In this document: piece after piece, positions 48,128 to 59,682 of the stretch
How the letters are laid out: each line of letters begins with the position of its first letter
How positions within the stretch are numbered: the stretch's first letter is position 1
Source: Methylotenera sp.
Lineage (GTDB): Bacteria > Pseudomonadota > Gammaproteobacteria > Burkholderiales > Methylophilaceae
Direction of reading: 5' to 3'
NCBI GenBank assembly: GCA_017880905.1
Contig: JADGRO010000013.1
Location: forward strand, 24,394-88,393
Length of the DNA: 64,000 nucleotides
Program-made: the position numbers and the translations under genes
Notes under the pieces: generated by a model
Told to the model about the DNA's origin: nothing
Databases searched by the model: none
Seen by the model: only the letters and a program-made list of their open reading frames with translations

Positions 48128-49984
48128 TCACTCGGGTTGAATCTCCAAAAGAGATTCATCCGGCGTAACGGAATCGCCTTTACTGACGTGCACTGCCACC
48201 ACAGTGCCTGTCGTTGAGGCCTGAATTTCGTTTTCCATTTTCATAGCCTCAATTACCAAAACGCCATCACCGGCTTTAACTTTATCGCCTATTTTGGCTT
48301 TAACCGCCACAATAGTGCCAGGCATGGCGGTAGTTATACAACCCGCATGGTGTGGGCGTGGACGGCCACTCGAAGTTGTAGAGACTTTTTTCTTGCTATT
48401 GCTTTTGTTGCCATTACTTGTAGATCCGCTACCTGAAACCTCAATTTCGTCTAAAGTTTCTATGATGACTTCTTCGGCAATGCCATCTACAGATACATAG
48501 AATGGGCGTTTTTCTTCGCCTGAATGGCCACTGCCAGTGAGCTTAATATGAAAAGTTTCGCCATGTAAGGTGACATTAAACTCATTCGGTGCATAGCGTG
48601 CAGCAGTAGTATTGACAGCTTCTTTGGTTTGTAACACTTCAGGTTTCAGGCTACCAGCATTGCGTTCTTGCAGAAAAGTCTGGCCAATATCTGGGAACAT
48701 GGCATAGGTTAAAACGTCTTCTTCAGATTTTGCAATGCGATCAGATTCCGCTTGTAATTTAGCCATTTCAGGTTCAAGCAAGTCGGCAGGGCGGCAGGTA
48801 ATGACTTCTGCATCTCCGACTGCGAGTTTTTTAACTTCATCATTCACCGCTGCAGGCGCTTTGCCGTATTGGCCTAAAAAGTAGTTTTTAACTTCATTGG
48901 TCACCGATTTATAACGTGTACCTGTCATAACGTTTAAAACGGCTTGCGTACCGACAATTTGCGAGGTCGGCGTGACCAGTGGCGGATAGCCTAAATCCTC
49001 ACGTACACGCGGGATTTCTGCCAATACGGCATCCATTTTATCTAACGCGCCTTGCTCTTTTAACTGATTAGATAGATTAGAAATCATACCGCCTGGCACT
49101 TGGTTGACCAGTACACGTGTATCGACGCCGGTAAATTCACTTTCAAACTGCCAGTATTTTCTGCGTACTTCACGGAAATAGGCTGTCACTTCTTGTACCT
49201 TGGCTAAATTCAAGCCAGTGTCATATTCTGTGCCTTGCAGCGCAGCAATCAGGCTTTCAGTCGTCGGGTGGCTGGCGCCTTCTGAGAAAGACGAGTTGCA
49301 GGTATCAATCATGGTCGCGCCATGTTCAATACCTTTTAAGATAGACATACTCGCTAAGCCAGACGTAGCGTGACTATGCAGGTGAATAGGTAGTTTAACT
49401 GCAGCGCGCATGGCTTTCACTAAATCGGTGGTGCTTTGTGGGGTTAGTAAGCCCGCCATATCTTTAATCGCAATAGTGTCGCAGCCCATGGCTTCCATCT
49501 CTTTTGCCAGCCCGACAAAGTGCGCAACATCATGCACTGGACTTGTGGTGTAGCTAATAGCGCCTTCTGCGTGCTTGCCCACTTTTTTAACTGCTGCGAT
49601 TGAGGTTTTAAGATTACGCATGTCGTTCATCGCGTCAAATATGCGGAATACGTCTACGCCATTGTCAGCTGATTTTTTCACAAAAGCTTGCACTACGTCG
49701 TCAGAATAGTGACGATAACCAAGCAAATTTTGGCCGCGCAGCAACATTTGGATGCGGCTATTTGGCAAAGCTTTACGCAACTTGGCGAGGCGCTCCCACG
49801 GGTCTTCTTTCAAAAAGCGCACGCAAGCATCAAACGTTGCTCCACCCCACGCTTCAAGCGACCAGAAACCAATCGCGTCCAATTTTGCACAAATTGGTAG
49901 CATGTCTTCGGTACGCATGCGTGTGGCGATTAATGATTGATGGCCGTCACGTAAAACGAGTTCTGATATATGTATTTTGCTCAT
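48128..49984 (-). CDS. Pyruvate carboxylase subunit B / oxaloacetate decarboxylase alpha-like, with biotinyl domain
   Basis: ELVLRDGHQSLIATRMRTEDMLPI, WGGATFDACVRFLKEDPWERLA; C-terminal VIEAMKMENEIQA biotin site. Confidence 0.92.
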   Translation of the reverse strand: MSKIHISELVLRDGHQSLIATRMRTEDMLPICAKLDAIGFWSLEAWGGATFDACVRFLKEDPWERLAKLRKALPNSRIQMLLRGQNLLGYRHYSDDVVQAFVKKSADNGVDVFRIFDAMNDMRNLKTSIAAVKKVGKHAEGAISYTTSPVHDVAHFVGLAKEMEAMGCDTIAIKDMAGLLTPQSTTDLVKAMRAAVKLPIHLHSHATSGLASMSILKGIEHGATMIDTCNSSFSEGASHPTTESLIAALQGTEYDTGLNLAKVQEVTAYFREVRRKYWQFESEFTGVDTRVLVNQVPGGMISNLSNQLKEQGALDKMDAVLAEIPRVREDLGYPPLVTPTSQIVGTQAVLNVMTGTRYKSVTNEVKNYFLGQYGKAPAAVNDEVKKLAVGDAEVITCRPADLLEPEMAKLQAESDRIAKSEEDVLTYAMFPDIGQTFLQERNAGSLKPEVLQTKEAVNTTAARYAPNEFNVTLHGETFHIKLTGSGHSGEEKRPFYVSVDGIAEEVIIETLDEIEVSGSGSTSNGNKSNSKKKVSTTSSGRPRPHHAGCITTAMPGTIVAVKAKIGDKVKAGDGVLVIEAMKMENEIQASTTGTVVAVHVSKGDSVTPDESLLEIQPE

Positions 49985-50029
49985 AATTTTATTTCTTTAT
50001 GACAATGCTAAAATTAAAAAACTTAAAAA

Positions 50030-51448
50030 TTAAATACCTTCGTGCGCTGCAATTGCCGCTGAAATCACTGCTGCAAACAACTCAGGCGGTAATTCAGTTG
50101 CATAATTTGTTAGCTCAGGGTGCGTTTCTACAAAACTGGTGTTGAAATTTGCATTTTTAAAATCAGGATTCTTCATGATTTCCTGATAATACGGAATGGT
50201 GGTTTTAACGCCATAGACCACCATATCGCCCAGAGCACGGCGTCCACGTTCCACAACGCTAGGCCAATCGAGTGCCCAAACCGTGAGTTTTGCGCACATC
50301 GAATCATAATAGGGCGGAATCACATAGCCTGAGTAAATCGCCGCATCCATGCGCACCCCAGGTCCGCCAGGTGCATAGTAGCGTGTTATTTTGCCAAAGC
50401 TTGGCAGAAAATCATTCTTCGGGTCTTCCGCATTAATACGATACTCCATGGCAAAGCCACGGAAACTAATTTCGCTTTGTTTATAGCGCAGTGCCAACCC
50501 ATACGCGATGCGAATTTGTTCTTGCACAATATCCACGCCAGTGATTGATTCGGTCACGGTATGTTCAACCTGCAAGCGCGTGTTCATTTCCATAAAATAA
50601 AAATTATTATTTTGATCTAACAAAAACTCCACCGTGCCTGCGTTTTCGTAACCAACCGCTTTAGCTGCTTTGACCGCCAATGCGCCAATATACTCGCGCT
50701 GAGCCTGACTAAGTTGCGGCGAGGGTGCAATTTCGATGAGTTTTTGATTGCGGCGTTGAATTGAGCAATCGCGCTCAAACAAATGGATGACATTACCGTG
50801 ACTATCGCCCAGCACTTGCACCTCGATATGCCGTGGCATCACTACGCATTTTTCCAAAAATACTTCCGGCTTGCCAAATGCTTTGCTGGCTTCTGAAATC
50901 ACGCGATCATAATTGCTCAGTAGTTCTTTCTCAGAATCACATCGCCGAATGCCGCGCCCACCTCCGCCGTTAGTGGCTTTCAACATAACGGGATAACCAA
51001 TTTTTTTGGCTAAGGCGATCGCTTCATTTAAATCAGCCAAATTGCCGTCACTGCCAGGCGTGCAGGGGATGCCCGCGCCGGCCATAGCTTTTCTGGCTTC
51101 AATTTTATCGCCCATTTGGCGAATCACTTTCGCATTCGGCCCGATAAACTTAATGCCACGGCGTGCACAGATTTCAGCCAACTCTGGGTTTTCTGACAAA
51201 AAACCGTAACCTGGGTGCAGCGCATCGCAGCCAGCCGCCACTGCCACGTTAACGATATTGTGCGCATTTAAATAGCCCGCTACTGGGTCAGCGCCCAAAT
51301 TATAGGCTTCGTCAGCTTTTTTAACGTGTAAAGCGTGACGGTCAGCGTCGGCATAAATCGCTACAGATTTAATGCCCATTTCGGAACAAGCGCGTACAAT
51401 ACGCACTGCAATCTCACCCCGATTAGCCACTAGAATTTTTTTGAACAC
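50030..51448 (-). CDS. Pyruvate carboxylase subunit A (biotin carboxylase)
   Basis: FKKILVANRGEIAVRIVRAC, LHPGYGFLSENPELAEIC, FYFMEMNTRLQVEHTVTE; paired with the biotinyl subunit gene. Confidence 0.92.
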   Translation of the reverse strand: MFKKILVANRGEIAVRIVRACSEMGIKSVAIYADADRHALHVKKADEAYNLGADPVAGYLNAHNIVNVAVAAGCDALHPGYGFLSENPELAEICARRGIKFIGPNAKVIRQMGDKIEARKAMAGAGIPCTPGSDGNLADLNEAIALAKKIGYPVMLKATNGGGGRGIRRCDSEKELLSNYDRVISEASKAFGKPEVFLEKCVVMPRHIEVQVLGDSHGNVIHLFERDCSIQRRNQKLIEIAPSPQLSQAQREYIGALAVKAAKAVGYENAGTVEFLLDQNNNFYFMEMNTRLQVEHTVTESITGVDIVQEQIRIAYGLALRYKQSEISFRGFAMEYRINAEDPKNDFLPSFGKITRYYAPGGPGVRMDAAIYSGYVIPPYYDSMCAKLTVWALDWPSVVERGRRALGDMVVYGVKTTIPYYQEIMKNPDFKNANFNTSFVETHPELTNYATELPPELFAAVISAAIAAHEGI

Positions 51449-51550
51449 GGCATTGCCTTAAATATCAACTGCAAACCCCGAAAGTATAACATGCATGCGC
51501 GCTCTAAGGGACATGCAGACTTACAAAAATAACATTAATTTAACTTTTTT

Positions 51551-52042
51551 ATGAATAAAACACTCGCTATTAACAATTTAGAATTCGCACAAAAACAGCA
51601 AAAATTATCGGATAGTTTTGCGGCCTCAAACTGTAAAAGGCTTGTCGACCTATTGGTAATGCGTGGCAAAAATGGCGATCAAACTACAATTTACTTTGAA
51701 CTTATGGGCGATTGCAAGCAATTTCGCCATCCTAGCTTGCATTTACGTATCAAAACTCAATTACCTGTGATTTGTCAGCGCTGCTTAGACGAAATGCAGA
51801 TTAATTTGGACTTAAATTATGATTATTTAATCAGCAATACAGTAACTAAAGAATTTGACGAAAATGATGAAATTGATTGGTTGGAAGTGGATAATGAGAT
51901 GAATTTGCATGCATTAATCGAAGACGAGCTACTTTTAGCCATGCCAATTGCGCCAGTGCATGATAAAAATTGTAGTAAACATAGCATGCAAAGCGGTGAA
52001 AAACCAAACCCATTTGCTGTACTAAAAGGAAAAATTAAATAA
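51551..52042 (+). CDS. yceD: YceD family protein (DUF177)
   Basis: [46 protein letters not shown]; upstream of rpmF. Confidence 0.9.
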   Translation: MNKTLAINNLEFAQKQQKLSDSFAASNCKRLVDLLVMRGKNGDQTTIYFELMGDCKQFRHPSLHLRIKTQLPVICQRCLDEMQINLDLNYDYLISNTVTKEFDENDEIDWLEVDNEMNLHALIEDELLLAMPIAPVHDKNCSKHSMQSGEKPNPFAVLKGKIK

Positions 52043-52118
52043 CAATGGATTTACAATAAGGCGCGATTCTATTAGAATGCGCGCTTGGTTATTTTTAGCA
52101 GCAGTTTGGAGCATTCAC

Positions 52119-52298
52119 ATGGCAGTTCAACAAAATAAAAAGTCACCTTCAAAGCGCGGTATGCACCGCTCGCATGACTTTTTAACAAATCCCGCTTTAG
52201 CGGTAGAGCCTACCACCGGCGAGGTGCACTTACGTCATCACGTGAGTCCTAGCGGCTTTTATCGTGGTCGTAAAGTAGTGGCAACAAAAGGCGAGTAA
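52119..52298 (+). CDS. rpmF: 50S ribosomal protein L32
   Basis: [53 protein letters not shown]. Confidence 0.97.
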   Translation: MAVQQNKKSPSKRGMHRSHDFLTNPALAVEPTTGEVHLRHHVSPSGFYRGRKVVATKGE

Positions 52299-52434
52299 TT
52301 AAGTCCTTTGACATATTTCCTAGCTTCAGCCATTACGCCGCGCTCCAATATTAGTGCGGTGTTTGCCTATCTGGCGCTTATTTAAATAAAGTTTTGCGTT
52401 GACATTTAATACATAATTACATCTAATCGCAACG

Positions 52435-53481
52435 ATGGATATTACAATCGCAATCGACGCAATGGGAGGGGATCACGGTCCGCACGTCACGGTTCCAGCT
52501 GCGCTAGCCGCACTTAAAGAAGACGAGCAACTCAATATTGTGCTAGTTGGCTTGGAAGACGCCATTCAAGCTGAACTTAAAGCACACAAAGCCAATACTA
52601 GCCCACGCTTGCGCATTCACCATGCTACCGAAGTAGTACAAATGTGCGAATCACCCCAAAGCGCACTTAAAAATAAAAAAGATTCATCCATGCGCGTGAC
52701 AGTTAATTTGGTCAAGTCGGGTGAGGCTAATGCTTGCGTCAGTGCCGGCAACACTGGCGCGCTAATGGCTACCGCTCGTTATGTACTAAAAACCTTGCCC
52801 GGCATTGATAGGCCTGCAATTGCCTCCACTTTGCCTTCTGAAAAAGGTAATACTTATATGCTGGATTTGGGGGCAAATGCCGATTGCACCGCCGAGCAAC
52901 TGTTACAATTTGCTGTGATGGGGGCGATGTTAGTAAGTTGCGTCGAACATAAACCAAATCCTACAGTAGGCCTATTAAATATAGGTTCAGAAGACATCAA
53001 AGGCAACGAAGTGGTGAAACAAACGGCTGAATTGCTGCGCGCCAGTCATTTGAACTTTTATGGCAATGTAGAAGGCGATGACATTTTTAAAGGCACCACA
53101 GATTTAGTGGTGTGCGATGGTTTTGTTGGTAATGTGGCCTTAAAAACTACTGAAGGTTTTGCTCACATGACTGGAAAATTTCTAACACGAGAATTTAAAA
53201 GAAATTGGTTCACCAAAATCATGGCCTTAGGCGCTATGCCTGTGTTAAATGCTTTTAAAAAGCGCTTAGATCCTCGTCTTTACAATGGAGCGAGTTTTTT
53301 AGGTCTGCGTGGTGTCGTGGTAAAAAGCCATGGTGGTGCGGATAGTGTAGCGTTTAATCATGCCATTCATGTGGCGATTGAAGAAGCGCGCAGTGGTGTG
53401 TTGCATCGCATTACGCAACAATTGGAAATTGAACATATTAGGCCACGTACGCCTGCTATGGCAGAAGGTGAAATGCAATGA
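52435..53481 (+). CDS. plsX: Phosphate acyltransferase
   Basis: [51 protein letters not shown]. Confidence 0.96.
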   Translation: MDITIAIDAMGGDHGPHVTVPAALAALKEDEQLNIVLVGLEDAIQAELKAHKANTSPRLRIHHATEVVQMCESPQSALKNKKDSSMRVTVNLVKSGEANACVSAGNTGALMATARYVLKTLPGIDRPAIASTLPSEKGNTYMLDLGANADCTAEQLLQFAVMGAMLVSCVEHKPNPTVGLLNIGSEDIKGNEVVKQTAELLRASHLNFYGNVEGDDIFKGTTDLVVCDGFVGNVALKTTEGFAHMTGKFLTREFKRNWFTKIMALGAMPVLNAFKKRLDPRLYNGASFLGLRGVVVKSHGGADSVAFNHAIHVAIEEARSGVLHRITQQLEIEHIRPRTPAMAEGEMQ

Positions 53482-54422
53482 TCCATTCAAAAATTGCAGG
53501 CACTGGTAGTTATTTACCGAAAAAAATCCTCACCAATGCCGATTTAGAAAAAATGGTGGAAACCACCGACGAGTGGATTTTTACACGCACCGGTATACGT
53601 GAACGTCATATTGCGGCAAAGGGAGAGCATACCAGCGATTTAGCGAGAGTAGCAGCAGACAATGCCATTACTGCTGCTGGCATAAATGCTAAAGATATCG
53701 ATTTAATCGTAGTGGCCACCACCACGCCAGATAAAATTTTCCCCAGTGTCGCTACCATGTTGCAACGCAAATTGGGCTTGGCTGGCTGCGCCGCATTTGA
53801 CGTGCAAGCGGTGTGCAGCGGTTTTATTTACGCGCTGGCCACGGCAGATAACTTTATTAAAACTGGCAGCGCCAAGTGCGCGCTGGTGGTTGGCGCAGAA
53901 ATCTTTTCACGCATCACCGATTTTACCGATAGAAGCAATTGCATTTTGTGGGGCGATGGCGCTGGCGCAGTGATTCTACAGGCATCGAACGAGCAGGGCA
54001 TTATTTCTACTCATCTGCATGCCGATGGCAATTTTGAGAAAATGTTGCATATGCCGCGCAAAGCCGGAGGTAATGACACCATTGTGATGGAAGGCAACTC
54101 AGTGTTCAAATTGGCGGTGAATACGCTTGATAAAATTGTCGATGAAACGCTTGCTGCCAACAACATGCAAAAGAGCGATATCGATTGGCTGGTACCGCAT
54201 CAAGCCAACATTCGTATTTTGCAAGCGACTGCCAAAAAGCTCGACATGAGCATGGATAAAGTCGTGGTTACGGTAGATAAGCATGGCAATACTTCAGCCG
54301 CCTCGATTCCGCTGGCCTTAGACGTCGCAGTGCGCGATGGTCGAATTAAACGCAATGAGATAATACTCATGGAGGCCTTTGGTGGCGGTTTTACATGGGG
54401 TTCTGCTTTAATTAAATACTAA
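53478..54422 (+). CDS. fabH: 3-oxoacyl-ACP synthase III
   Basis: [53 protein letters not shown]. Confidence 0.97.
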   Translation: MIHSKIAGTGSYLPKKILTNADLEKMVETTDEWIFTRTGIRERHIAAKGEHTSDLARVAADNAITAAGINAKDIDLIVVATTTPDKIFPSVATMLQRKLGLAGCAAFDVQAVCSGFIYALATADNFIKTGSAKCALVVGAEIFSRITDFTDRSNCILWGDGAGAVILQASNEQGIISTHLHADGNFEKMLHMPRKAGGNDTIVMEGNSVFKLAVNTLDKIVDETLAANNMQKSDIDWLVPHQANIRILQATAKKLDMSMDKVVVTVDKHGNTSAASIPLALDVAVRDGRIKRNEIILMEAFGGGFTWGSALIKY

Positions 54423-54429
54423 ATAACAT

Positions 54430-55356
54430 ATGCAAAAAATAGCTTTTTTCTTTCCCGGCCAAGGCTCACAATCGGTCGGCATGATGGACGGTTTTGGCGA
54501 TAATCCGATTATCAAACAAACTTTTGTTGAGGCCTCAGATATTTTAGGTGTCGATTTTTGGGAAATGGCGACCGAACCAAATGAGTTGCTTAATCAAACT
54601 CAAAATACACAACCTTTGATGCTCACTGCGGGTATAGCCACTTGGCGCGCTTATCAACAAGCTGGTGGTCTACTGCCCGCTATCTTAGCGGGCCACAGCC
54701 TAGGTGAATACACAGCTTTAGTTGCTACTGGCGCTTTAAGTTTTGCAGATGCGCTACCACTCGTTAAGTATCGCGCCGAAGTCATGCAAAGCGCCGTACC
54801 TAAAGACACAGGCGCGATGGCGGCAATATTGGGTTTGGACGACGAAACCGTGTACACCGTGTGCGCAGAAGCCGCACAGAATGAAGTGTGCGAGGCGGTG
54901 AATTTTAACTCACCCGGTCAAGTGGTGATTGCAGGCAATAAAGCGGCGGTTGAGCGCGGCATGGAGCTGGCAAAAGTCAATGGCGCGAAACGCGTTTTGC
55001 CGCTCCCAGTAAGCGTTCCATCACATTGCGCACTCATGAAGCCTGCAGCGGTAAGACTGGCCGAATATCTAAAAAGTGTGACGATAAACACCCCGCAAAT
55101 CCCCGTCATTCATAATGCTGACGTGGTTTCTTACAATGATGCAGAAAAAATCAAAGACACATTAGTACGTCAACTCTATTCCCCAGTGCGCTGGGTGGAG
55201 ACAGTGCAGGCAATTTACGCACAAAATGTGACCAACAGCGCAGAATGCGGCCCAGGTAAAGTATTGGTGGGGCTTACAAAACGAATTGTGGCAGAATTAC
55301 CGTGTGTAGCTTTAACTTCAAGCGAAGCTATTTTAGAATTTATAAATAATAAATAA
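54430..55356 (+). CDS. fabD: Malonyl CoA-ACP transacylase
   Basis: IAFFFPGQGSQSVGMMDGF, AGHSLGEYTALVATGAL. Confidence 0.96.
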   Translation: MQKIAFFFPGQGSQSVGMMDGFGDNPIIKQTFVEASDILGVDFWEMATEPNELLNQTQNTQPLMLTAGIATWRAYQQAGGLLPAILAGHSLGEYTALVATGALSFADALPLVKYRAEVMQSAVPKDTGAMAAILGLDDETVYTVCAEAAQNEVCEAVNFNSPGQVVIAGNKAAVERGMELAKVNGAKRVLPLPVSVPSHCALMKPAAVRLAEYLKSVTINTPQIPVIHNADVVSYNDAEKIKDTLVRQLYSPVRWVETVQAIYAQNVTNSAECGPGKVLVGLTKRIVAELPCVALTSSEAILEFINNK

Positions 55357-55381
55357 ATCATATAGATATAAGGATTACTTA

Positions 55382-56131
55382 ATGTCAAATATACTAAATG
55401 GACAAATTGCATTGGTGACGGGTGCAAGTCGCGGCATCGGTGCCGCGATTGCACAGGAATTGGGCAAGCAGGGCGCCACCGTGATTGGCACAGCCACCAC
55501 GGCTGGTGGTACAGAAAACATTAACGCAAGCTTGAAAGCGGCGAATATTAAGGGTATAGGCATGGTGTTAGATGTGAATAACGCCGCGCAAATTGAGGTG
55601 GTTTTAGCCGAAATTGTGGCTAAATTTGGCGATGTTTCTATACTCGTCAACAACGCAGGCATCACCAAAGATACATTGCTGATGCGCATGAGCGAAGATG
55701 ACTGGAATGCGGTCATATCAACTAATCTAACATCAGTGTTTCGCATGAGCCAAGCCGTGTTGCGGCCAATGATGAAAGCACGCACAGGGCGGATTATCAA
55801 CATTTCCAGCGTGGTAGGCCACATGGGTAATGCGGGTCAAACTAATTATGCCGCGGCCAAGGCGGGTATGGCCGGGTTTGCCAAATCATTGGCGGCTGAA
55901 GTGGGTAGCCGTAATATTACCGTGAATTGCGTTGCGCCTGGCTTTATAGAAACCGACATGACCGCTGATTTACCTGAAGCAATTAAGGCCAAGTTGCTAG
56001 AAAATGTGCCGCTTGGGCGCTTGGGTAATGCGAATGAAATCGGTGCAACGGTAGCATTTTTAGCAAGCCCTAGCGCGGCTTATATTACTGGCGAGACTAT
56101 TCATGTTAATGGCGGCATGTACTCAGCTTAA
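55382..56131 (+). CDS. fabG: 3-oxoacyl-ACP reductase
   Basis: IALVTGASRGIGAAIAQELGKQGATVIGT, NVAPGFIETDMT-like NCVAPGFIETDMTADLP, YITGETIHVNGGMY. Confidence 0.96.
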   Translation: MSNILNGQIALVTGASRGIGAAIAQELGKQGATVIGTATTAGGTENINASLKAANIKGIGMVLDVNNAAQIEVVLAEIVAKFGDVSILVNNAGITKDTLLMRMSEDDWNAVISTNLTSVFRMSQAVLRPMMKARTGRIINISSVVGHMGNAGQTNYAAAKAGMAGFAKSLAAEVGSRNITVNCVAPGFIETDMTADLPEAIKAKLLENVPLGRLGNANEIGATVAFLASPSAAYITGETIHVNGGMYSA

Positions 56132-56232
56132 AATTGGACTAAAGTTTTCACGAAGTATTTTTGTATTCTGGCAGAGTTTTGTTAGAATACGCACTTAGCT
56201 AAAGGCTAATTTTTAATTTAAGGGGTAAATAG

Positions 56233-56469
56233 ATGTCTGACATCGAACAACGCGTTAAAAAAATTGTTGCAGAACAGTTGGGTGCAAATGAGGCAGATGT
56301 TAAAAATACATCGTCATTTGTAGATGATTTAGGTGCCGACTCACTCGACACGGTTGAGCTGGTGATGGCGCTGGAAGAAGAGTTTGACTGCGAAATTCCT
56401 GACGAGGAAGCCGAGAAAATTACTACAGTTCAGTTAGCGATTGACTACATCAATACTCACCTCAAATAA
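56233..56469 (+). CDS. acpP: Acyl carrier protein
   Basis: [51 protein letters not shown]. Confidence 0.98.
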   Translation: MSDIEQRVKKIVAEQLGANEADVKNTSSFVDDLGADSLDTVELVMALEEEFDCEIPDEEAEKITTVQLAIDYINTHLK

Positions 56470-56475
56470 ATTCAC

Positions 56476-56505
56476 ACATCAGCCCTCTCAAGGGGGCTGA
56501 TTTCT
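56476..56505 (+). terminator. Hairpin between acpP and fabF (weak terminator or attenuator)
   Basis: ATCAGCCC-TCTCAAGGG-GGCTGATTTCTATCTT. Confidence 0.5.
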
Positions 56506-56514
56506 ATCTTAAAC

Positions 56515-57747
56515 ATGTCAAAAAGAAGAGTTGTTATAACAGGCTTGGGCGTGGTTTCTCCTGTCGGAATCGGCACATCTCAAGCATGGGCAAATCTGCT
56601 TAAAGGCCATTCTGGCATTACGCGTATCAGTAAATTTGACCCAAGTGCATTTTCTTCACAAATTGCAGGTGAAGTGAAGAATTTTAATGTTGAAGATTAT
56701 CTTCCGGCCAAAGACGCGCGTCGTATGGACACATTTATCCAATATGGCTTGGTTGCTGGCATTGAGGCATTCAAAGACTCTGGCATTGAGGTCACCGAAC
56801 AAAACGCTGAGCGCATCGGCGTATCTATTGGCTCTGGTATTGGTGGCCTAGGTTTAATTGAATCCACTAACGATACTTATGACGAGGGCGGTCCACGCAA
56901 AATTTCACCGTTTTTTATTCCCGGTACCATTATTAATATGATTTCGGGCAATTTAAGCATTATGTTTGGCTTAAAAGGGCCAAATGTAGCCATTGTCACT
57001 GCTTGCACCACGGGTACGCACTCCATTGGCGATGCGGCACGTATGATTGAATATGGTGATGCAGATGCCATGGTGGCAGGCGGCGCAGAAGCAGCGATTA
57101 CCGAGCTTTCCGTAGGTGGTTTTGCATCAGCACGCGCCTTATCTAGCCACAACGATGATCCTGCGACCGCCAGCCGTCCATGGGATAGAGACCGTGATGG
57201 CTTTGTAATAGGCGAGGGCGCAGGTGTGCTGGTGCTTGAGGAATATGGACACGCCAAAGCCCGCGGCGCGCGCATTTATGCCGAGCTGGTCGGTTATGGC
57301 ATGAGCGCTGATGCTTACCACATGACCGCGCCAAATATGGATGGACCGCGTAGATCGATGGTGAATGCACTTAAAAATGCTGGCATCAACCCTGACCAAG
57401 TGCAATTTATGAATGCACACGGAACATCAACGCTGTTGGGCGATATCAATGAAACTAACGCGATTAAAGCCGCTTTTGGTGATTACGCGTATAAATTGGT
57501 GGTAAATTCAACCAAATCGATGACAGGGCACTTATTAGGCGGCGCAGGTGGCTTAGAATCAGTATTTACCGTACTTTCCATCTACAACCAAATCTCACCA
57601 CCGACAATTAATATTTTTAACCAAGACCCAGAATGCGATTTGGATTATTGCGCCAACACGGCAAGAGATTTAAAAATTGAATACGCGCTCAAGAATAATT
57701 TTGGCTTTGGCGGGACTAACGGTAGTTTAGTGTTTAAGAAAATATAG
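56515..57747 (+). CDS. fabF: 3-oxoacyl-ACP synthase II
   Basis: [60 protein letters not shown]. Confidence 0.97.
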   Translation: MSKRRVVITGLGVVSPVGIGTSQAWANLLKGHSGITRISKFDPSAFSSQIAGEVKNFNVEDYLPAKDARRMDTFIQYGLVAGIEAFKDSGIEVTEQNAERIGVSIGSGIGGLGLIESTNDTYDEGGPRKISPFFIPGTIINMISGNLSIMFGLKGPNVAIVTACTTGTHSIGDAARMIEYGDADAMVAGGAEAAITELSVGGFASARALSSHNDDPATASRPWDRDRDGFVIGEGAGVLVLEEYGHAKARGARIYAELVGYGMSADAYHMTAPNMDGPRRSMVNALKNAGINPDQVQFMNAHGTSTLLGDINETNAIKAAFGDYAYKLVVNSTKSMTGHLLGGAGGLESVFTVLSIYNQISPPTINIFNQDPECDLDYCANTARDLKIEYALKNNFGFGGTNGSLVFKKI

Positions 57748-57758
57748 AAATTATCTAC

Positions 57759-57798
57759 ATCAAAAGCCTGCAATTGAGATGGTCGCAAGCTTTTTTAT
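57759..57798 (+). terminator. Terminator after fabF
   Basis: AAAAGCCTGC...GCAAGCTTTTTTATTC. Confidence 0.6.
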
Positions 57799-57827
57799 TC
57801 ACGCTGGCTATGGTTTAATTGCGACTC

Positions 57828-58658
57828 ATGGCGCAAATTCATACTCATTCAACGACCTATTTAATCAACGGCGGCTTCGATCATACAATCTCGCCATTTG
57901 ATCGGGGATTTGCCTATGGGGATGGCATTTTTCGCACCTTCGTTATGCGCGATGGTTTGCCCGAAAACTGGTTGCTACATTACCAAAAATTAGTCGCCGA
58001 TTGCGCAGTAATTAACATTGTCTGCCCTAGCGCAGAACTACTCATGAGTGATTTGCAGCAATTGTTTTTACCGGACGAAGTTGCAGTAGCAAAAATAATC
58101 GTAACACGCGGCGAAGGTAATCGTGGTTACACTCTGCCCGCAATTACAGCGCCCACGCGAGTAGTCACTAAGTCTGTCATGCCGCAATACCCTGAAGAAA
58201 GATTTGCAGAAGGTGTAAATTTAACCGTTTGTGAGACAAAACTGGCGCTACAACCTAAACTAGCAGGCGTCAAACATTTAAATCGACTGGAAAACGTTCT
58301 GGCGCGCATGGAATGGCACGATCCTGCCATTGCAGATGGCATTTTATTAGATACTGACGACCATGTGATTGAATGCACTGCGGCCAATATTTTCTCGCGT
58401 TTTGGCGATAAATTATTAACGCCAAGCCTGCATCAATGCGGTGTTGCGGGGGTGACTAGACAACGCATTCTGGAGCTCGCACATACGTTTTCGTTAAGAG
58501 TCTCTGTCGAATCATTTAATTTAGAAAAGTTATTTGTTGCCGATGAAGTGATGATTTGTAATAGCATATATGGCGCCTGGCAGGTAAAAAACATTCAACA
58601 AAAAACATGGTCCATAGGTGATTTGGCAGGCAATATCCGCGTGGCGCTCAAAGCATGA
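57828..58658 (+). CDS. pabC: Aminodeoxychorismate lyase
   Basis: Class IV PLP fold: FDRGFAYGDGIFRTFVMRDG, GVKHLNRLENVLARMEW; followed by mltG. Confidence 0.9.
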   Translation: MAQIHTHSTTYLINGGFDHTISPFDRGFAYGDGIFRTFVMRDGLPENWLLHYQKLVADCAVINIVCPSAELLMSDLQQLFLPDEVAVAKIIVTRGEGNRGYTLPAITAPTRVVTKSVMPQYPEERFAEGVNLTVCETKLALQPKLAGVKHLNRLENVLARMEWHDPAIADGILLDTDDHVIECTAANIFSRFGDKLLTPSLHQCGVAGVTRQRILELAHTFSLRVSVESFNLEKLFVADEVMICNSIYGAWQVKNIQQKTWSIGDLAGNIRVALKA

Positions 58659-59680
58659 TGAAACTTATTAAATATGTTTTTTTAATTTGTATTTTGGCCG
58701 CTGTTGGCTTTAGCGCCTGGTTTTATCATTACGCTAAAGCGCCGCTTAATTTAACGCCAGAAGCGCAGGAAATCACCATCAAACCTAAAAGCGGTCTTAA
58801 AAGTATTGCAGATCAACTGGTTGTGCAGCACGTCATTCCACACGCTTGGCCTTTTGTAGTGCTAGGGCGCGTATTACACAAAGAGCCTTATTTACAGGCG
58901 GGTGAATACACGCTCAACAAGAACGTGTCGCCATACCAATTGTTGTTATCTCTTAACCATGGCAAAACTACACAAGGCAGTATCACTTTTATTGAAGGAA
59001 AAACTTTCAAGCAAATGCGTGAAAAATTGGCCAAAACTGAGGCAGTTAAAACCACAATTCAAGACCTATCTGATGCCGAATTAATGCGCGTAGTAGGCAG
59101 TGACGAAAAGCATGCTGAAGGCTTGTTTTTTCCGGATACGTTTTATTTCGATAGAAATACAGCCGATATTGTGATACTGAAACGCGCTTATGAAAACATG
59201 CAAGTTAAACTCGCCACAGCATGGGCAAATCGCGCGACAGACCTACCTTACAAAGATAGCTATGAGGCGCTGATTATGGCCTCTATCGTCGAAAAAGAAA
59301 CTGGCAAAGCTTATGAACGACCGATGATTGCGGGCGTTTTTCTAAACCGTTTGCGTATTGGCATGCGCCTGCAAACAGATCCGACGGTGATTTACGGCAT
59401 GGGCGATAAGTATGATGGTAATATCCGTAAAAAAGATTTAGAAACCGATACCATTTATAATACTTATACGCGCGGCGGCCTCCCACCTACGCCAATTGCC
59501 ATGCCTGGTTTGGCGTCTATTGTGGCGGCCTTGCATCCAGAACAAACTAAAGCCTTGTATTTTGTGGGTAAGGGCGACGGAACGCATGAGTTTTCAAACT
59601 CTTTGGTCGAACATAACCGCGCTGTGGCAAAATACCAATTGAAGCAGACAAGTAAAATGACTACACAAAAGATAAATTAA
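58655..59680 (+). CDS. mltG: Endolytic transglycosylase MltG
   Basis: N-terminal TM; ALIMASIVEKETGKAYERPMIAGVFLNRLRIGMRLQTDPTVIYG; LPPTPIAMPGLASIVAALHPEQT. Confidence 0.96.
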   Translation: MMKLIKYVFLICILAAVGFSAWFYHYAKAPLNLTPEAQEITIKPKSGLKSIADQLVVQHVIPHAWPFVVLGRVLHKEPYLQAGEYTLNKNVSPYQLLLSLNHGKTTQGSITFIEGKTFKQMREKLAKTEAVKTTIQDLSDAELMRVVGSDEKHAEGLFFPDTFYFDRNTADIVILKRAYENMQVKLATAWANRATDLPYKDSYEALIMASIVEKETGKAYERPMIAGVFLNRLRIGMRLQTDPTVIYGMGDKYDGNIRKKDLETDTIYNTYTRGGLPPTPIAMPGLASIVAALHPEQTKALYFVGKGDGTHEFSNSLVEHNRAVAKYQLKQTSKMTTQKIN

Positions 59681-59682
59681 GT